Assembly (NCBI GenBank): GCA_036405815.1
Contig: DASWWX010000034.1
Coordinates: 81,902-145,901, forward strand
Source: Solimonas sp036405815
Lineage (GTDB): Bacteria > Pseudomonadota > Gammaproteobacteria > Nevskiales > Nevskiaceae
Direction of reading: 5' to 3'
DNA length: 64,000 nt
Under the pieces are notes generated by a model. That model was not told where the DNA came from. It made no database searches and saw nothing but the letters and a program-made list of their open reading frames with translations. The translations under genes and the position numbers were made by a program. Below are positions 34,701 to 42,158 of this stretch, piece by piece. Every line of letters begins with the position of its first letter. Within the stretch, counting starts at the first letter, position 1.

Positions 34701-34971
34701 CCGGCAGCTTGCGCCACACGCAGATCTGTTTGCCGAGCTTGCGATGGATCTCCTCGGCCTGGGTGCGCGCGAACGCCGGATTGAGGCGCGCCGCCACAGC
34801 CACCGGGTCGGCGAGTTCATAGCCGGTCGGGCAGGCATCGACACCCATCGCCACCAGCGCCTGTCGCCATTGCGGCTGCAGGGTGTACGCCGCCACCGCA
34901 GCGATACCGAGCACCGACACTGCACCCACCACCAACGCCACGCCCCGCTGCGTCATACGTCCTGCCGCCAT
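31765..34971 (-). CDS. large BNR/sialidase-like propeller exoprotein with GlyGly-CTERM-like tail
   Basis: 1068 residues. N-terminal membrane or signal helix (MAAGRMTQRGVALVVGAVS). A 7-bladed-type propeller region carries Asp-box-like repeats: SDDLGRTWHHAAG, SPDFGDTWIRLADD, RSDDAGERF, KSVDGGNRF and SSDLDGKTWAPLGD. These are found in sialidases and in VPS10/YCF48-like proteins that bind ligands. The C-terminus is a GlyGly-CTERM-type signal: Gly-rich GGSGGGDKP, a hydrophobic LATLLVLLLAAGW and RRRRAGF. No catalytic residues were identified. ATG at 34971 has GGGGGA 7 bp upstream; an in-frame ATG 6 bp upstream has none. Confidence 0.88.
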   Translation of the reverse strand: MAAGRMTQRGVALVVGAVSVLGIAAVAAYTLQPQWRQALVAMGVDACPTGYELADPVAVAARLNPAFARTQAEEIHRKLGKQICVWRKLPESFAEKRMETLDREGMRGIAAPQVLRKAVEQRAQLTTQQAKVANAVGAWEEYGSGPQVSDPKFRDGANDGIPEVAGRADNFAYDEVNRRLFVAISNGGIWMSEARDGDVGTLGEHWVPLGDNLPTLVTSAVAWTPARGGRLLALTGEHVQGGNTYVGLGAYWSDDLGRTWHHAAGVPDGTNASRLAVDPSNPAIIYAATGRGLFRSDDAGERFVNVKLPTSAECAGVETLGPCQLANFVTDVVVQQPGGTTDVQCGADGCPVLAAVGFRSGALPYADGTPQSPGNGLYRSGSGKPDSFERVGTRTGQLESLTGGLLPFGFAPQARIGRVELGHATGPEQNHNYVYAIVQDAVLLNGGIPVLDLPTDDALPAVPLDCTVLPEGDPQFICELLTSSISPTSFNGVYVSPDFGDTWIRLADDVEVAYAGITTGSSLAAATALGVGPGAQAWYNTWVKPDPTTQVGGIPTRVLFGLEEIWKNRLNIPVTGLEQTPNDFKVIGTYFAGNTCLFLIGNVDLAGLLGLPVPNSIPVCPFRDGLLTDITTTHPDQHDAIYIADPDRGGVWLFAGGDGGVYKQYSRDPLLDDFDNTKWGNGANQGFYTLFNYGISVAKDGTVYYGLQDNASGKIEPDTRRQVRLYIGDGMWTAVDPDNSQVAYYQTPALSIVRTTNGGESNSSMGPGEAAGTAHFLSAFRMDPQDAEHLVAAGTRVAATLNASSAADWTTVFDLGANPDNNTAYQSRGAVAVRGDAAYVGACGPCNITGSGAQFSRILATNIGGALPPKKGSADGWRVAPAEGLPNRYIYDIAIDETDPQIVYVVLGGYSTARWLPQGQYLDSNPDIGAGNVFKSVDGGNRFRNISGDLPDTPATAIVKRGQQLVIGTDLGVFISSDLDGKTWAPLGDLPSVPVNQLVVKPGDDRQLFAGTFGRGVQVYHFDKATDGGSGGGDKPRDAGRFGSGALPLATLLVLLLAAGWRRRRAGF

Positions 34972-35181
34972 CGTCATTCCCCCAATCCCCGGAAACCCGC
35001 GTGGATGCGCGCATCGCATTCATGGCCACGGGTTCTGGCCCGATTTTGCCATCCCCTCCCGCATCGAACATCCGGGAATCCGCCCATCGGGCGCAGCCCG
35101 ACGCCGGAGCAACACCGGCTGCGCGCCCGCAGCCACGATGCTAGATTCGACCGTCCGGAGGATCCTTCCCATTCCCACGCC

Positions 35182-35973
35182 ATGAGCGCCCGTTCCGCAC
35201 TGATCGTCGACGACTCCAAGTCCGCGCGTTTCGCCTTGCGCCGGCATCTGGAGAGCCACGCCTACAAGGTCGATGCCGTCGAGAGCGCGCAAGAGGCCTA
35301 TCGCGTGCTGCGCGAGCTGCGCCCCGATCTGATCTTCATGGATCACGTGATGCCGGGAGAGGACGGTTTCGAGGCACTGCGTCATCTCAAGGCCGATCCG
35401 CACACCGCCGCGATTCCGGTGGTGATCTGTTCGGGCAACGAGGGCGATCATTTCGTCGACGAGGCCCGCAGCCAGGGCGCCGCCGATGTGCTCGCCAAGC
35501 CGCCGAGCCCGGATCAGCTGCTGCAGGTGCTGGAGAACGTGCAGCGGGAACGTGAACAGAACGCCGCCGCGCGGGCGGTGGTGGATGTCGAAGCGGCGGC
35601 ACCGACCGCTCGCGCCGACCGCGAAGCAGCCCGCAGCACCGCCGCTGTGGAGGTGGCGCCGCTCCCTCTCGCCGCACGGAGCGAAACCCGCGAGGCATTG
35701 GCGGGCGAACGCGCCGCGATCGAGGCGCAGTTCGGCGCGCTGCGGACGACGCTGGCACAGCTGGACGCACGGCTCGGCAACCCGCCCGTCGGCGTCGTGG
35801 CGTTGGAGGCGCGCCTGCAGCAGACCGAACAGCAGCTGTCGCAGCGCCTCGATCAGATCGAGGGGACGCTGGCCGCCGTGCAGCAGCAGTTTGCGCAGGA
35901 ACTGGAACGGCACACCCAGCAGACGGCGGACCGGATCGCCGAGGCGCTGCTCAAGGCCCTGGGTCGCAGCTGA
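35182..35973 (+). CDS. orphan response regulator with C-terminal coiled coil
   Basis: 263 residues. Receiver domain at 1-120: acidic pair Asp10-Asp11, phosphoacceptor Asp54 (FMDHVMPGEDG), Ser84 (ICSGN) and Lys106 (LAKPPS). Residues 155-255 are a long heptad-rich helix (REALAGERAAIEAQ; LEARLQQTEQQLSQRLDQ; FAQELERHTQQTADR). No DNA-binding or enzymatic output domain is present, so it probably signals through the coiled coil. No sensor kinase is encoded nearby. Divergent from the BNR gene. Confidence 0.9.
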   Translation: MSARSALIVDDSKSARFALRRHLESHAYKVDAVESAQEAYRVLRELRPDLIFMDHVMPGEDGFEALRHLKADPHTAAIPVVICSGNEGDHFVDEARSQGAADVLAKPPSPDQLLQVLENVQREREQNAAARAVVDVEAAAPTARADREAARSTAAVEVAPLPLAARSETREALAGERAAIEAQFGALRTTLAQLDARLGNPPVGVVALEARLQQTEQQLSQRLDQIEGTLAAVQQQFAQELERHTQQTADRIAEALLKALGRS

Positions 35974-36035
35974 GCACCGCCTTATCGATTCAGCCGCCCG
36001 GCACCGCAGCGCCGAGCAGATTCACACGAGCGCGT

Positions 36036-36413
36036 TCACGGCTGTCGCAGCACCGCCACCAGCAGGCATAGCCAGCCGACGAGGAAAAACAGCCCGCCCA
36101 GCGGCGTGATCGCACCGAGGCCGCGCATGCCGGTCAGCGCCAGCAGATAGAGACTGCCGGAAAACAGGATGACGCCAAGCGCGAAACTCCATCCCGCCCA
36201 TTGCAGCAGGGCGCCGGATGCCTGTCTCAGCAGCAGACCGACGGCCAACAGCGCGAACGCGTGATAGAACTGGTATTCGACGCCGGTCTTCCACACCGCC
36301 AGCAGATCCGGGCCGAGACGCGCGCGCAGGCCATGCGCGCCGAACGCACCGAGCGCCACGCCCAGCAGACCGTAGACCGCGCCCAGCGCCATGAACAGCT
36401 TGGCGTGATTCAT
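36036..36413 (-). CDS. DUF423 membrane protein
   Basis: 125 residues with four hydrophobic helices (MALGAVYGLLGVALGAFGAHGL; FYHAFALLAVGLLL; FALGVILFSGSLYLLAL; ITPLGGLFFLVGWLCLLVAVL). The GAFGAHGLR motif and GVEYQFYHAFALL are the DUF423 signature (YgdD-like). Role unknown. ATG at 36413 overlaps the stop of the upstream dehydrogenase-like gene in an ATGA junction, so expression is coupled. Confidence 0.92.
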   Translation of the reverse strand: MNHAKLFMALGAVYGLLGVALGAFGAHGLRARLGPDLLAVWKTGVEYQFYHAFALLAVGLLLRQASGALLQWAGWSFALGVILFSGSLYLLALTGMRGLGAITPLGGLFFLVGWLCLLVAVLRQP

Positions 36414-37588
36414 CGGGCCGACACCACGTGGAAATGCAAACCCGCGGACTGCAGGCGCTCGATCAACGCATTGCCCATCGCCTGCGTCGGCGTCACCACG
36501 CCCGCCACGCGCGGCAGCTTGTCGTGCGCAAGGCACAGCGCGGATTCGGCCAGCATCTTCGCGGTCTCGGTGTACCCCGGATCGCCGCCGGAAACCTCGC
36601 AGCGCACGCTGCGGCCGCCGCCCTCGCCGAGGAACACGACCTTGAACCAGCCACGCGCACGCGCCGACTCGCTGGGCCCCTGACCCGGGTCCTTGAGCTT
36701 CAGCAAGCGATCGCGCGTGAGCTTGAGCTGGCTGCCGGCGAACAGCGCGCCGGCGCCGGCCACCATCGCGGCGGCAGTGGTCAGTTTCTTCACCTGCACG
36801 AAATGGCCATAGCGGAAATCTGGTCCGTAGCGATCCAGCGCCGCCGCCGAACGACGCACGATCTGCGGATCGATCGTCGGCATCGGCAAGGCCCAGGTGC
36901 CGAGTTCCTTGATGAACCGCAGGCCATGGCGTACCGAACCGATGCGGCGATCGACCGGAAAGCCTTCGCGCTGGCGTCGCGCCTTGGCGACCTTGCCGTA
37001 CTCGCTCAGACGCGAGAACGCCGTGATCGCGGAATGCAGGGTGCCACCGGAGAACTGCCCGCCGGCCCGCACGAAACCCTGCACGCGCAGCGGCACGTCC
37101 TCGGGCAATTGCTGCACCGTGAACCAGCAGCCCAGATCGTGCGGGATGCTGTCGAACCCGCAGCAATTGACGATGCGCGCGCCGCTGGCCCGCGCGTCGT
37201 CGTGATACTTCAGCCACATGCGATCGACGAACTCGGGTTCGCCGGTGAGATCCACGTAGTCGGTGCCAGCAGCGGCGCAGGCCGCCACCAGCGGCTCGCC
37301 GTAGCGGATGTAGGGGCCGACCGTGGTGATGACGACCTGCGTCGATTCGGCGAGCCGCTGCATCGAGGCCTCGTCGTCGACCTCGGCCTGGATCAGGTCA
37401 AGATCGCGACAGCCGGGATTGACGTCGGTGAGGCGCGCGCGCACCACCTTCAGCTTGTCGAGACTGCGGCCGGCCAGCGCCCAGCGCAGCGTGTCACCAC
37501 CGCGCCGCGCGAGATATTCGGCGGTGAGCTGGCCGGTGAACCCGGTGGCGCCGAACAGGACGATGTCGAACTTGCGGGTTCTGCTCAT
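36410..37588 (-). CDS. saccharopine dehydrogenase-family protein
   Basis: 392-residue Rossmann protein. LFGATGFTGQLTAEYLARRG near residue 11 is the NAD(P) site. The VVITTVGPYIRYGEPLVAACA and TDYVDLTGEPEFVD segments and the CCGFDSIPHDLGCW block are characteristic of the saccharopine-dehydrogenase-like/trans-acting enoyl reductase group. Its role in lipid or polyketide reduction is known for mycobacterial relatives only; here the substrate is unknown. Coupled to the DUF423 gene by a 4-bp overlap. Confidence 0.9.
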   Translation of the reverse strand: MSRTRKFDIVLFGATGFTGQLTAEYLARRGGDTLRWALAGRSLDKLKVVRARLTDVNPGCRDLDLIQAEVDDEASMQRLAESTQVVITTVGPYIRYGEPLVAACAAAGTDYVDLTGEPEFVDRMWLKYHDDARASGARIVNCCGFDSIPHDLGCWFTVQQLPEDVPLRVQGFVRAGGQFSGGTLHSAITAFSRLSEYGKVAKARRQREGFPVDRRIGSVRHGLRFIKELGTWALPMPTIDPQIVRRSAAALDRYGPDFRYGHFVQVKKLTTAAAMVAGAGALFAGSQLKLTRDRLLKLKDPGQGPSESARARGWFKVVFLGEGGGRSVRCEVSGGDPGYTETAKMLAESALCLAHDKLPRVAGVVTPTQAMGNALIERLQSAGLHFHVVSAR

Positions 37589-37712
37589 GGATCGGAAGGC
37601 TCTTGGGCAACCGCGGCGCCGATCATACGCGCGGCCGTGCAGCGCCGCGACGCACCGATGGCCGGCCCCGGTGCCGGATGGAAATCAACATTTCTGCTCG
37701 TGGGCAAGCCGC

Positions 37713-38312
37713 TCAATCGAACCCGCGCGGGCCCATGCGAAGCTCGCTGACGCTGCCATTGTCGAGCGTGACGATGCGCATCAGCTTCGAACCGCCGAAG
37801 TTGTAGGTCCATTCCTCGCGGTACACGGCGATCAACGCGTTCGGCCGCTGGCGCAGCCAGTCCGAACCGGCAACCCGCGCCTGCGGATACACCAGCCGGT
37901 GGTCGGCGACCCGGGTCAGCGGCGCCCCGCAGCGCGCCAGCAACCGGTACTTGGACATGCCCGGCCCGATCGCGGCAGCGGCGCTGCAGTCGCGCCGGGC
38001 GTCGGCGGCGTGGAATCCATAACCTTCGGCATCGATGCGCTGGATGACGCCCTGACGCAGCTGCACCACGCGCAGTAGCTGGCCGGCGCCGAAGTTGTAG
38101 GTCCACTGCTCGATGCCGGCGATGGCGCCATAGCCCACGGCACCGCTGTCCCAGGCATCGCGCAGCGCCGGTTCGCCGCAGGCGCCGATCAGTTGCGCAG
38201 CGCTGTCGCCGACGGCCACCAGCCGCGACCCGCAGCGGATCGAGTTCGACGCCTCGACCACGGCACTCCAGCCGCAGGCCAGCAGCAAGGCGGACAGCCA
38301 TGCGCATTTCAT
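37713..38312 (-). CDS. DUF2845-type protein with two repeat units
   Basis: 199-residue exported protein. Signal peptide MKCAWLSALLLACGWSAVVEA, then two copies of a small domain. The first has IRCGSRLVAVGDSAAQLIGACGEP and EQWTYNFGAGQLLRVVQLRQG; the second has SKYRLLARCGAPL and EEWTYNFGGSKLMRIVTLDNG. Each copy keeps a Cys near the front and the EWTYNFG core. DUF2845 function is unknown. The ATG at 38312 opens the signal peptide. Upstream, the divergent dsbD gene begins 66 bp away. Confidence 0.85.
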   Translation of the reverse strand: MKCAWLSALLLACGWSAVVEASNSIRCGSRLVAVGDSAAQLIGACGEPALRDAWDSGAVGYGAIAGIEQWTYNFGAGQLLRVVQLRQGVIQRIDAEGYGFHAADARRDCSAAAAIGPGMSKYRLLARCGAPLTRVADHRLVYPQARVAGSDWLRQRPNALIAVYREEWTYNFGGSKLMRIVTLDNGSVSELRMGPRGFD

Positions 38313-38378
38313 GTGGTAGTTTCCTGAACCTCGCCGCTCCGAGACGGTCATTAGACCGCATCCCGCCCTGAACTCTTC

Positions 38379-40490
38379 ATGAACCTGCGCCTCGTCTCCG
38401 GTCTCCTGCTGGCCCTGACCTGCGTCACCGCTCTCGCGGCGCCGGTGCAGGCCGATCACGTTGAAGCCGAGCTGATCGCCGAGCGCGACGGCTGGGTACC
38501 GGGCGTGGACAACTGGGTCGCGCTGCGGCTGCGGCCCGATCCGGAATGGCACGTCTATTGGCGCAATCCGGGCGATTCGGGCATCCCCACGAGTTTGAGC
38601 TGGACGCTGCCGGCCGGCGTCACCGCCGGCGACCTGCACTGGCCGTATCCCCACCGCCACTCTCTGGGGGAACTGACCAACTACGGCTACGGCGAAGAGA
38701 CCCTGCACCTGGTACCGGTGCGCGTCGCCGCCGACGCCAAGGGCGCGATCAAGCTGGCGGCACAGGCCAAGTGGCTGGTGTGCCGCGATGTCTGCATTCC
38801 CGGCAGCGCCGATCTGACACTGGAACGGCCCGTGCGCGCCAACGCCGCCATCGATCCCGACTGGGCACCCAGCTTTTCTGCTGCGCGCGCGCAATTGCCG
38901 CGCGACGGACGGGCCTGGTCGGCGCAGTTCCAGATCGACAACGACACCCTGTCGCTGGCGCTGCGCGCGCCGGCGCTGGAAGCCGTCGAGGCGATCGAGT
39001 TCTACCCCTACGCCAACGATCTGGTGAACCACGCCGCGGCACAGCGCCTGATCCGCGACGACGCACAGACCTGGCGGCTGTCGCAGACGCTGAGCCCCTA
39101 CTTCGTCGATGCCCCGCCACGGGCCGAAGGCGTCGTCGTGCTCCGACAGGGTCGTGCAGTCCAGGCCTGGGAAGTCGGGGCGCAGCCGGGCCTTGTGGCC
39201 CCCGTGCCGGCCGCGGCGCTGACACCGGCCCCGACGGGTCACCACAATCCCGCCACCGCGCCCGCCGCAAGCACCGCCCCGCTCGGCTGGGTCGCGATTC
39301 TTGCGTTCGCCTTGCTGGGCGGGCTGATCCTGAACCTGATGCCCTGCGTATTCCCGGTGCTGGCACTGAAGGCGCTGGCGCTGGCGCAGTCCGGAGGCGA
39401 GAACCGCAACGAGCGTCGCCGGCAGGCGCTCGCGTACACCGCTGGCGTGGTGCTGTCCTGCGTCGCCATCGCCGCGCTGATGCTCGGTCTGCGCAGCGCC
39501 GGTCAGGCGGTGGGCTGGGGTTTCCAGCTGCAATCGCCAGGCTTCGTCGCCGCGCTGGTCTATCTGTTGTTCGCGCTGGGCCTGGTGCTGTCTGGCGCCG
39601 CGCAGATCGGCGTCGGCTGGATGAATCTCGGCAGCAATCTGGCGCAACGGCCGGGGCTTGCCGGCTCGTTCTTCACCGGTGTATTGGCGGTGGTGGTGGC
39701 CACCCCCTGCACCGCGCCGTTCATGGGCACGGCGCTGGGTTATGCGATGACGCAGCCCGCCGCCGCCGCACTGATCGTATTCGCGGTGTTGGGGCTGGGT
39801 CTGGCGCTGCCGTTCCTGCTGATCGGCTTCGTGCCGGCGCTGGCGCGCTTCCTGCCGCGCCCCGGTGCGTGGATGGAACGCTTCAAGCAGGTCATGGCGT
39901 TCCCGCTGTACCTGACCGCGGTCTGGCTGCTGTGGGTACTGACCCGCCAGGCCGATGCGCAGGCGATGGCACGGGTGCTGGTCGGCCTGGTGCTGATCGC
40001 CTTTGCGCTGTGGTTGTGGCCGCTGCGCGGCGTGATCGCCGCCATGCTCAAGCTCGCGGCGCTGGCGGGCGCCGTGGCGCTGGCCGCGACGATAAACACT
40101 GCCCCCGCGCAGAGCGCCACTCCCGACGTCGCCCTGCTGCCTGGCAGCGAACCGTGGTCGACGCAGCGCGTCGCCGAGCTGCGCGCGCAGGGCCGCACGA
40201 TTCTGGTCGACTTCACCGCCGACTGGTGCATCACCTGCAAGGTCAACGAACGCAGCTCCCTGCGCTCGACGCGCGTACAGCAAGCGCTGCGCGATCATGA
40301 GGCGGCGGTACTGGTCGGCGACTGGACGCGTGCCGACCCGGCCATTACCGCTGAACTGGCGCGCTTCGGCCGCAACGGCGTGCCGCTGTACCTGGTCTAT
40401 GTCGATGGCGGCGAGCCGCAGGTACTGCCGCAAATCCTGAGCCCCGACCTCGTGATCGCGGCCCTGCAACGCAAAGGAGACTCCCGATGA
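38379..40490 (+). CDS. DsbD-type thiol:disulfide interchange protein
   Basis: 703 residues. Signal peptide MNLRLVSGLLLALTCVTALA, then an N-terminal periplasmic domain with CRDVCIPG (two redox Cys; WHVYWRNPGDSGIPT is the family mark). Eight hydrophobic helices follow, with the Cys-bearing LMPCVFPVLALKAL and ATPCTAPFMGTALGYA. The C-terminal thioredoxin domain has the active site DWCITCK near residue 617. It passes electrons from cytoplasmic thioredoxin to periplasmic substrates. The N-terminal layout is nearer to ScsB than to classical DsbD. Coupled to the redoxin gene by an ATGA overlap. Confidence 0.9.
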   Translation: MNLRLVSGLLLALTCVTALAAPVQADHVEAELIAERDGWVPGVDNWVALRLRPDPEWHVYWRNPGDSGIPTSLSWTLPAGVTAGDLHWPYPHRHSLGELTNYGYGEETLHLVPVRVAADAKGAIKLAAQAKWLVCRDVCIPGSADLTLERPVRANAAIDPDWAPSFSAARAQLPRDGRAWSAQFQIDNDTLSLALRAPALEAVEAIEFYPYANDLVNHAAAQRLIRDDAQTWRLSQTLSPYFVDAPPRAEGVVVLRQGRAVQAWEVGAQPGLVAPVPAAALTPAPTGHHNPATAPAASTAPLGWVAILAFALLGGLILNLMPCVFPVLALKALALAQSGGENRNERRRQALAYTAGVVLSCVAIAALMLGLRSAGQAVGWGFQLQSPGFVAALVYLLFALGLVLSGAAQIGVGWMNLGSNLAQRPGLAGSFFTGVLAVVVATPCTAPFMGTALGYAMTQPAAAALIVFAVLGLGLALPFLLIGFVPALARFLPRPGAWMERFKQVMAFPLYLTAVWLLWVLTRQADAQAMARVLVGLVLIAFALWLWPLRGVIAAMLKLAALAGAVALAATINTAPAQSATPDVALLPGSEPWSTQRVAELRAQGRTILVDFTADWCITCKVNERSSLRSTRVQQALRDHEAAVLVGDWTRADPAITAELARFGRNGVPLYLVYVDGGEPQVLPQILSPDLVIAALQRKGDSR

Positions 40491-41107
40491 GCATGCTGAA
40501 GACTCGCTTCGCGCTACGTGGCGCCGCGCTGGCGCTGGTATCGCTGCTGTTCGTGCCGGCCGCACTGGCCGCGCCCAAGATCGGCCAGCCGGCGCCGGCC
40601 TTCGAGGTCCGCAGCAGTGCGGGTAACACCGTGAAGCTGGCCGATTTCAAGGGCAAGTTCGTCGTGCTCGAATGGACCAACGACGGCTGTCCGTTCGTGC
40701 AGAAGCACTACCATGGCAACATGCAGTCGCTGCAGAAGGGCGCCACAGAAAAGGGCGCAGTCTGGCTGTCGGTGATCTCCTCGGCGCCCGGCAAGCAGGG
40801 CCACGTCAGCGCCGCGCAGGCCGATGAACTGAGCCGGTCGCGCAAGGCCGCGCCGACCGCGGTGCTGCTTGACGAATCCGGCGATGTCGGCCGGCTCTAC
40901 GAGGCCAAGACCACGCCGCATATGTTCATCGTCGACCCCCAGGGCACGCTGGTCTATGCCGGCGGCATCGACAGCATCCCCAGCGCCGATCCGGACGACA
41001 TCCCCAAGGCCAAGGCCTACGTGCGCGTCGCGCTCGACGAGGCGATGTCCGGCAAGACCGTGGGGGAGCCCCTGACGAAGCCCTATGGCTGCTCTGTAAA
41101 ATATTAA
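40487..41107 (+). CDS. periplasmic peroxiredoxin-like redoxin
   Basis: 206 residues, signal peptide ending ALAAP near residue 29, then a thioredoxin-fold domain. The single active-site cysteine Cys68 lies in NDGCPFVQKHYHG, matching the PRX-like group with CPFV and no resolving CxxC. TPHMFIVDPQGTLVYAGGID is the cis-Pro region. Probably kept reduced by the DsbD-type protein encoded directly upstream, with which it overlaps by 4 bp. Ends in GCSVKY with a second, C-terminal cysteine. Confidence 0.9.
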   Translation: MSMLKTRFALRGAALALVSLLFVPAALAAPKIGQPAPAFEVRSSAGNTVKLADFKGKFVVLEWTNDGCPFVQKHYHGNMQSLQKGATEKGAVWLSVISSAPGKQGHVSAAQADELSRSRKAAPTAVLLDESGDVGRLYEAKTTPHMFIVDPQGTLVYAGGIDSIPSADPDDIPKAKAYVRVALDEAMSGKTVGEPLTKPYGCSVKY

Positions 41108-41216
41108 GCGGCATCCATCCGCCGCCCCAGGGCCCCACCGCCCCTGGACGGCGGTAGCGATGAGTCGAAGCATCGTCGCGCATCGGCGCGCGCAGCATCA
41201 GAGGGAGAAGTGGTAC

Positions 41217-42158
41217 ATGCGGAAAGCCAGCGGCATCGGCTCGATCTTGCGCGTCGCGTGCGCGCTGATCGCGGCCTCGACCTCCCTGTCGGCGAACGCG
41301 CTGTCGTTCCTGCCCTGGGAAAACACGCGCATCTTCTACGAATCGTTCACGCATGACGGCATCCGCCGCGATGTCGCCTTCATCGCACCGCGCGATGCCG
41401 GCGCCAACGCGCCGGCCGTGGTCGTACTGCACTTCAACCTGGGCACGGCGCCGTCGATGGCCAACCTCACCGAGGTCGGCGAGTTCGCCCGCGACTTCGG
41501 GGCCTGGGTGATCCTGCCGGTGGCGCACGACCTGACCTGGTCGCACGCACCCAACGACACCGATCCCACCGACGACGTCGGCTTTCTCGCCGCGCTGATC
41601 GACGATTCCGTCGCACGCTTTCGCCTCGACGCCAAGCGCATCTACATGACCGGCTACTCGCAGGGCGGCAACATGACCGTGCGCTTTGCCTGCGAGCGCC
41701 CGGAAAAGATCGCCGCCGGCGCCTCGGTCGCCGCGACGATGCGCGACGCGCTCGCACGCCAGTGCGCACCCAGCATCCCGACCCCGATGGTCTTTTTCAA
41801 CGGCACTGCCGACAAGCAGGTGCCCTACGGCACCGGGCTGCCGTCGCTGATCCGCGACCTGACGCTGGTCGGCAGCCTGCCGGCGCAGGATGCCGCCAAG
41901 TACTGGGCCGAAATCAACGGCTGCACCGGCAACGCGGTGCGCACCGATCTGCCGACGCCGGTGGCCGATACCACGCGCGTTTACCTCGACAGCTATAACA
42001 ACTGCCCGCCCAACCGCGGCGCCGCGATCTACACCATCGAAAACGGCGGCCACACCTGGCCCGGCGTGCTCGACTTCGTGCCGGTTGCCGGCATCACCAC
42101 CCAGAACCTGCGCGCCAACCGCGCGATGTGGGAGTTCTTCCAGAGGTTCTCGCGATGA
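41217..42158 (+). CDS. secreted esterase, PHB depolymerase/feruloyl-esterase-like
   Basis: 313 residues. Signal peptide (about residues 1-29, ending SANA), then an alpha/beta hydrolase domain. The nucleophile is Ser148 in GYSQGGN. The acid lies around NGTADKQVPYG and the base in ENGGHTWPG, as in the LpqC/PHB-depolymerase-like esterases. ATG at 41217 follows GAGGGAGAAG. It lies 109 bp behind the redoxin gene and overlaps the next gene (ATGA), forming a coupled pair with the lipoprotein. Confidence 0.87.
   Translation: MRKASGIGSILRVACALIAASTSLSANALSFLPWENTRIFYESFTHDGIRRDVAFIAPRDAGANAPAVVVLHFNLGTAPSMANLTEVGEFARDFGAWVILPVAHDLTWSHAPNDTDPTDDVGFLAALIDDSVARFRLDAKRIYMTGYSQGGNMTVRFACERPEKIAAGASVAATMRDALARQCAPSIPTPMVFFNGTADKQVPYGTGLPSLIRDLTLVGSLPAQDAAKYWAEINGCTGNAVRTDLPTPVADTTRVYLDSYNNCPPNRGAAIYTIENGGHTWPGVLDFVPVAGITTQNLRANRAMWEFFQRFSR

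Noticed and set aside
38378..40565. 950-codon minus-strand frame opposite dsbD, in frame with the DUF2845 gene
   Set aside because: Only its last 200 codons are a real gene, starting at 38312 with a signal peptide. The rest mirrors dsbD.
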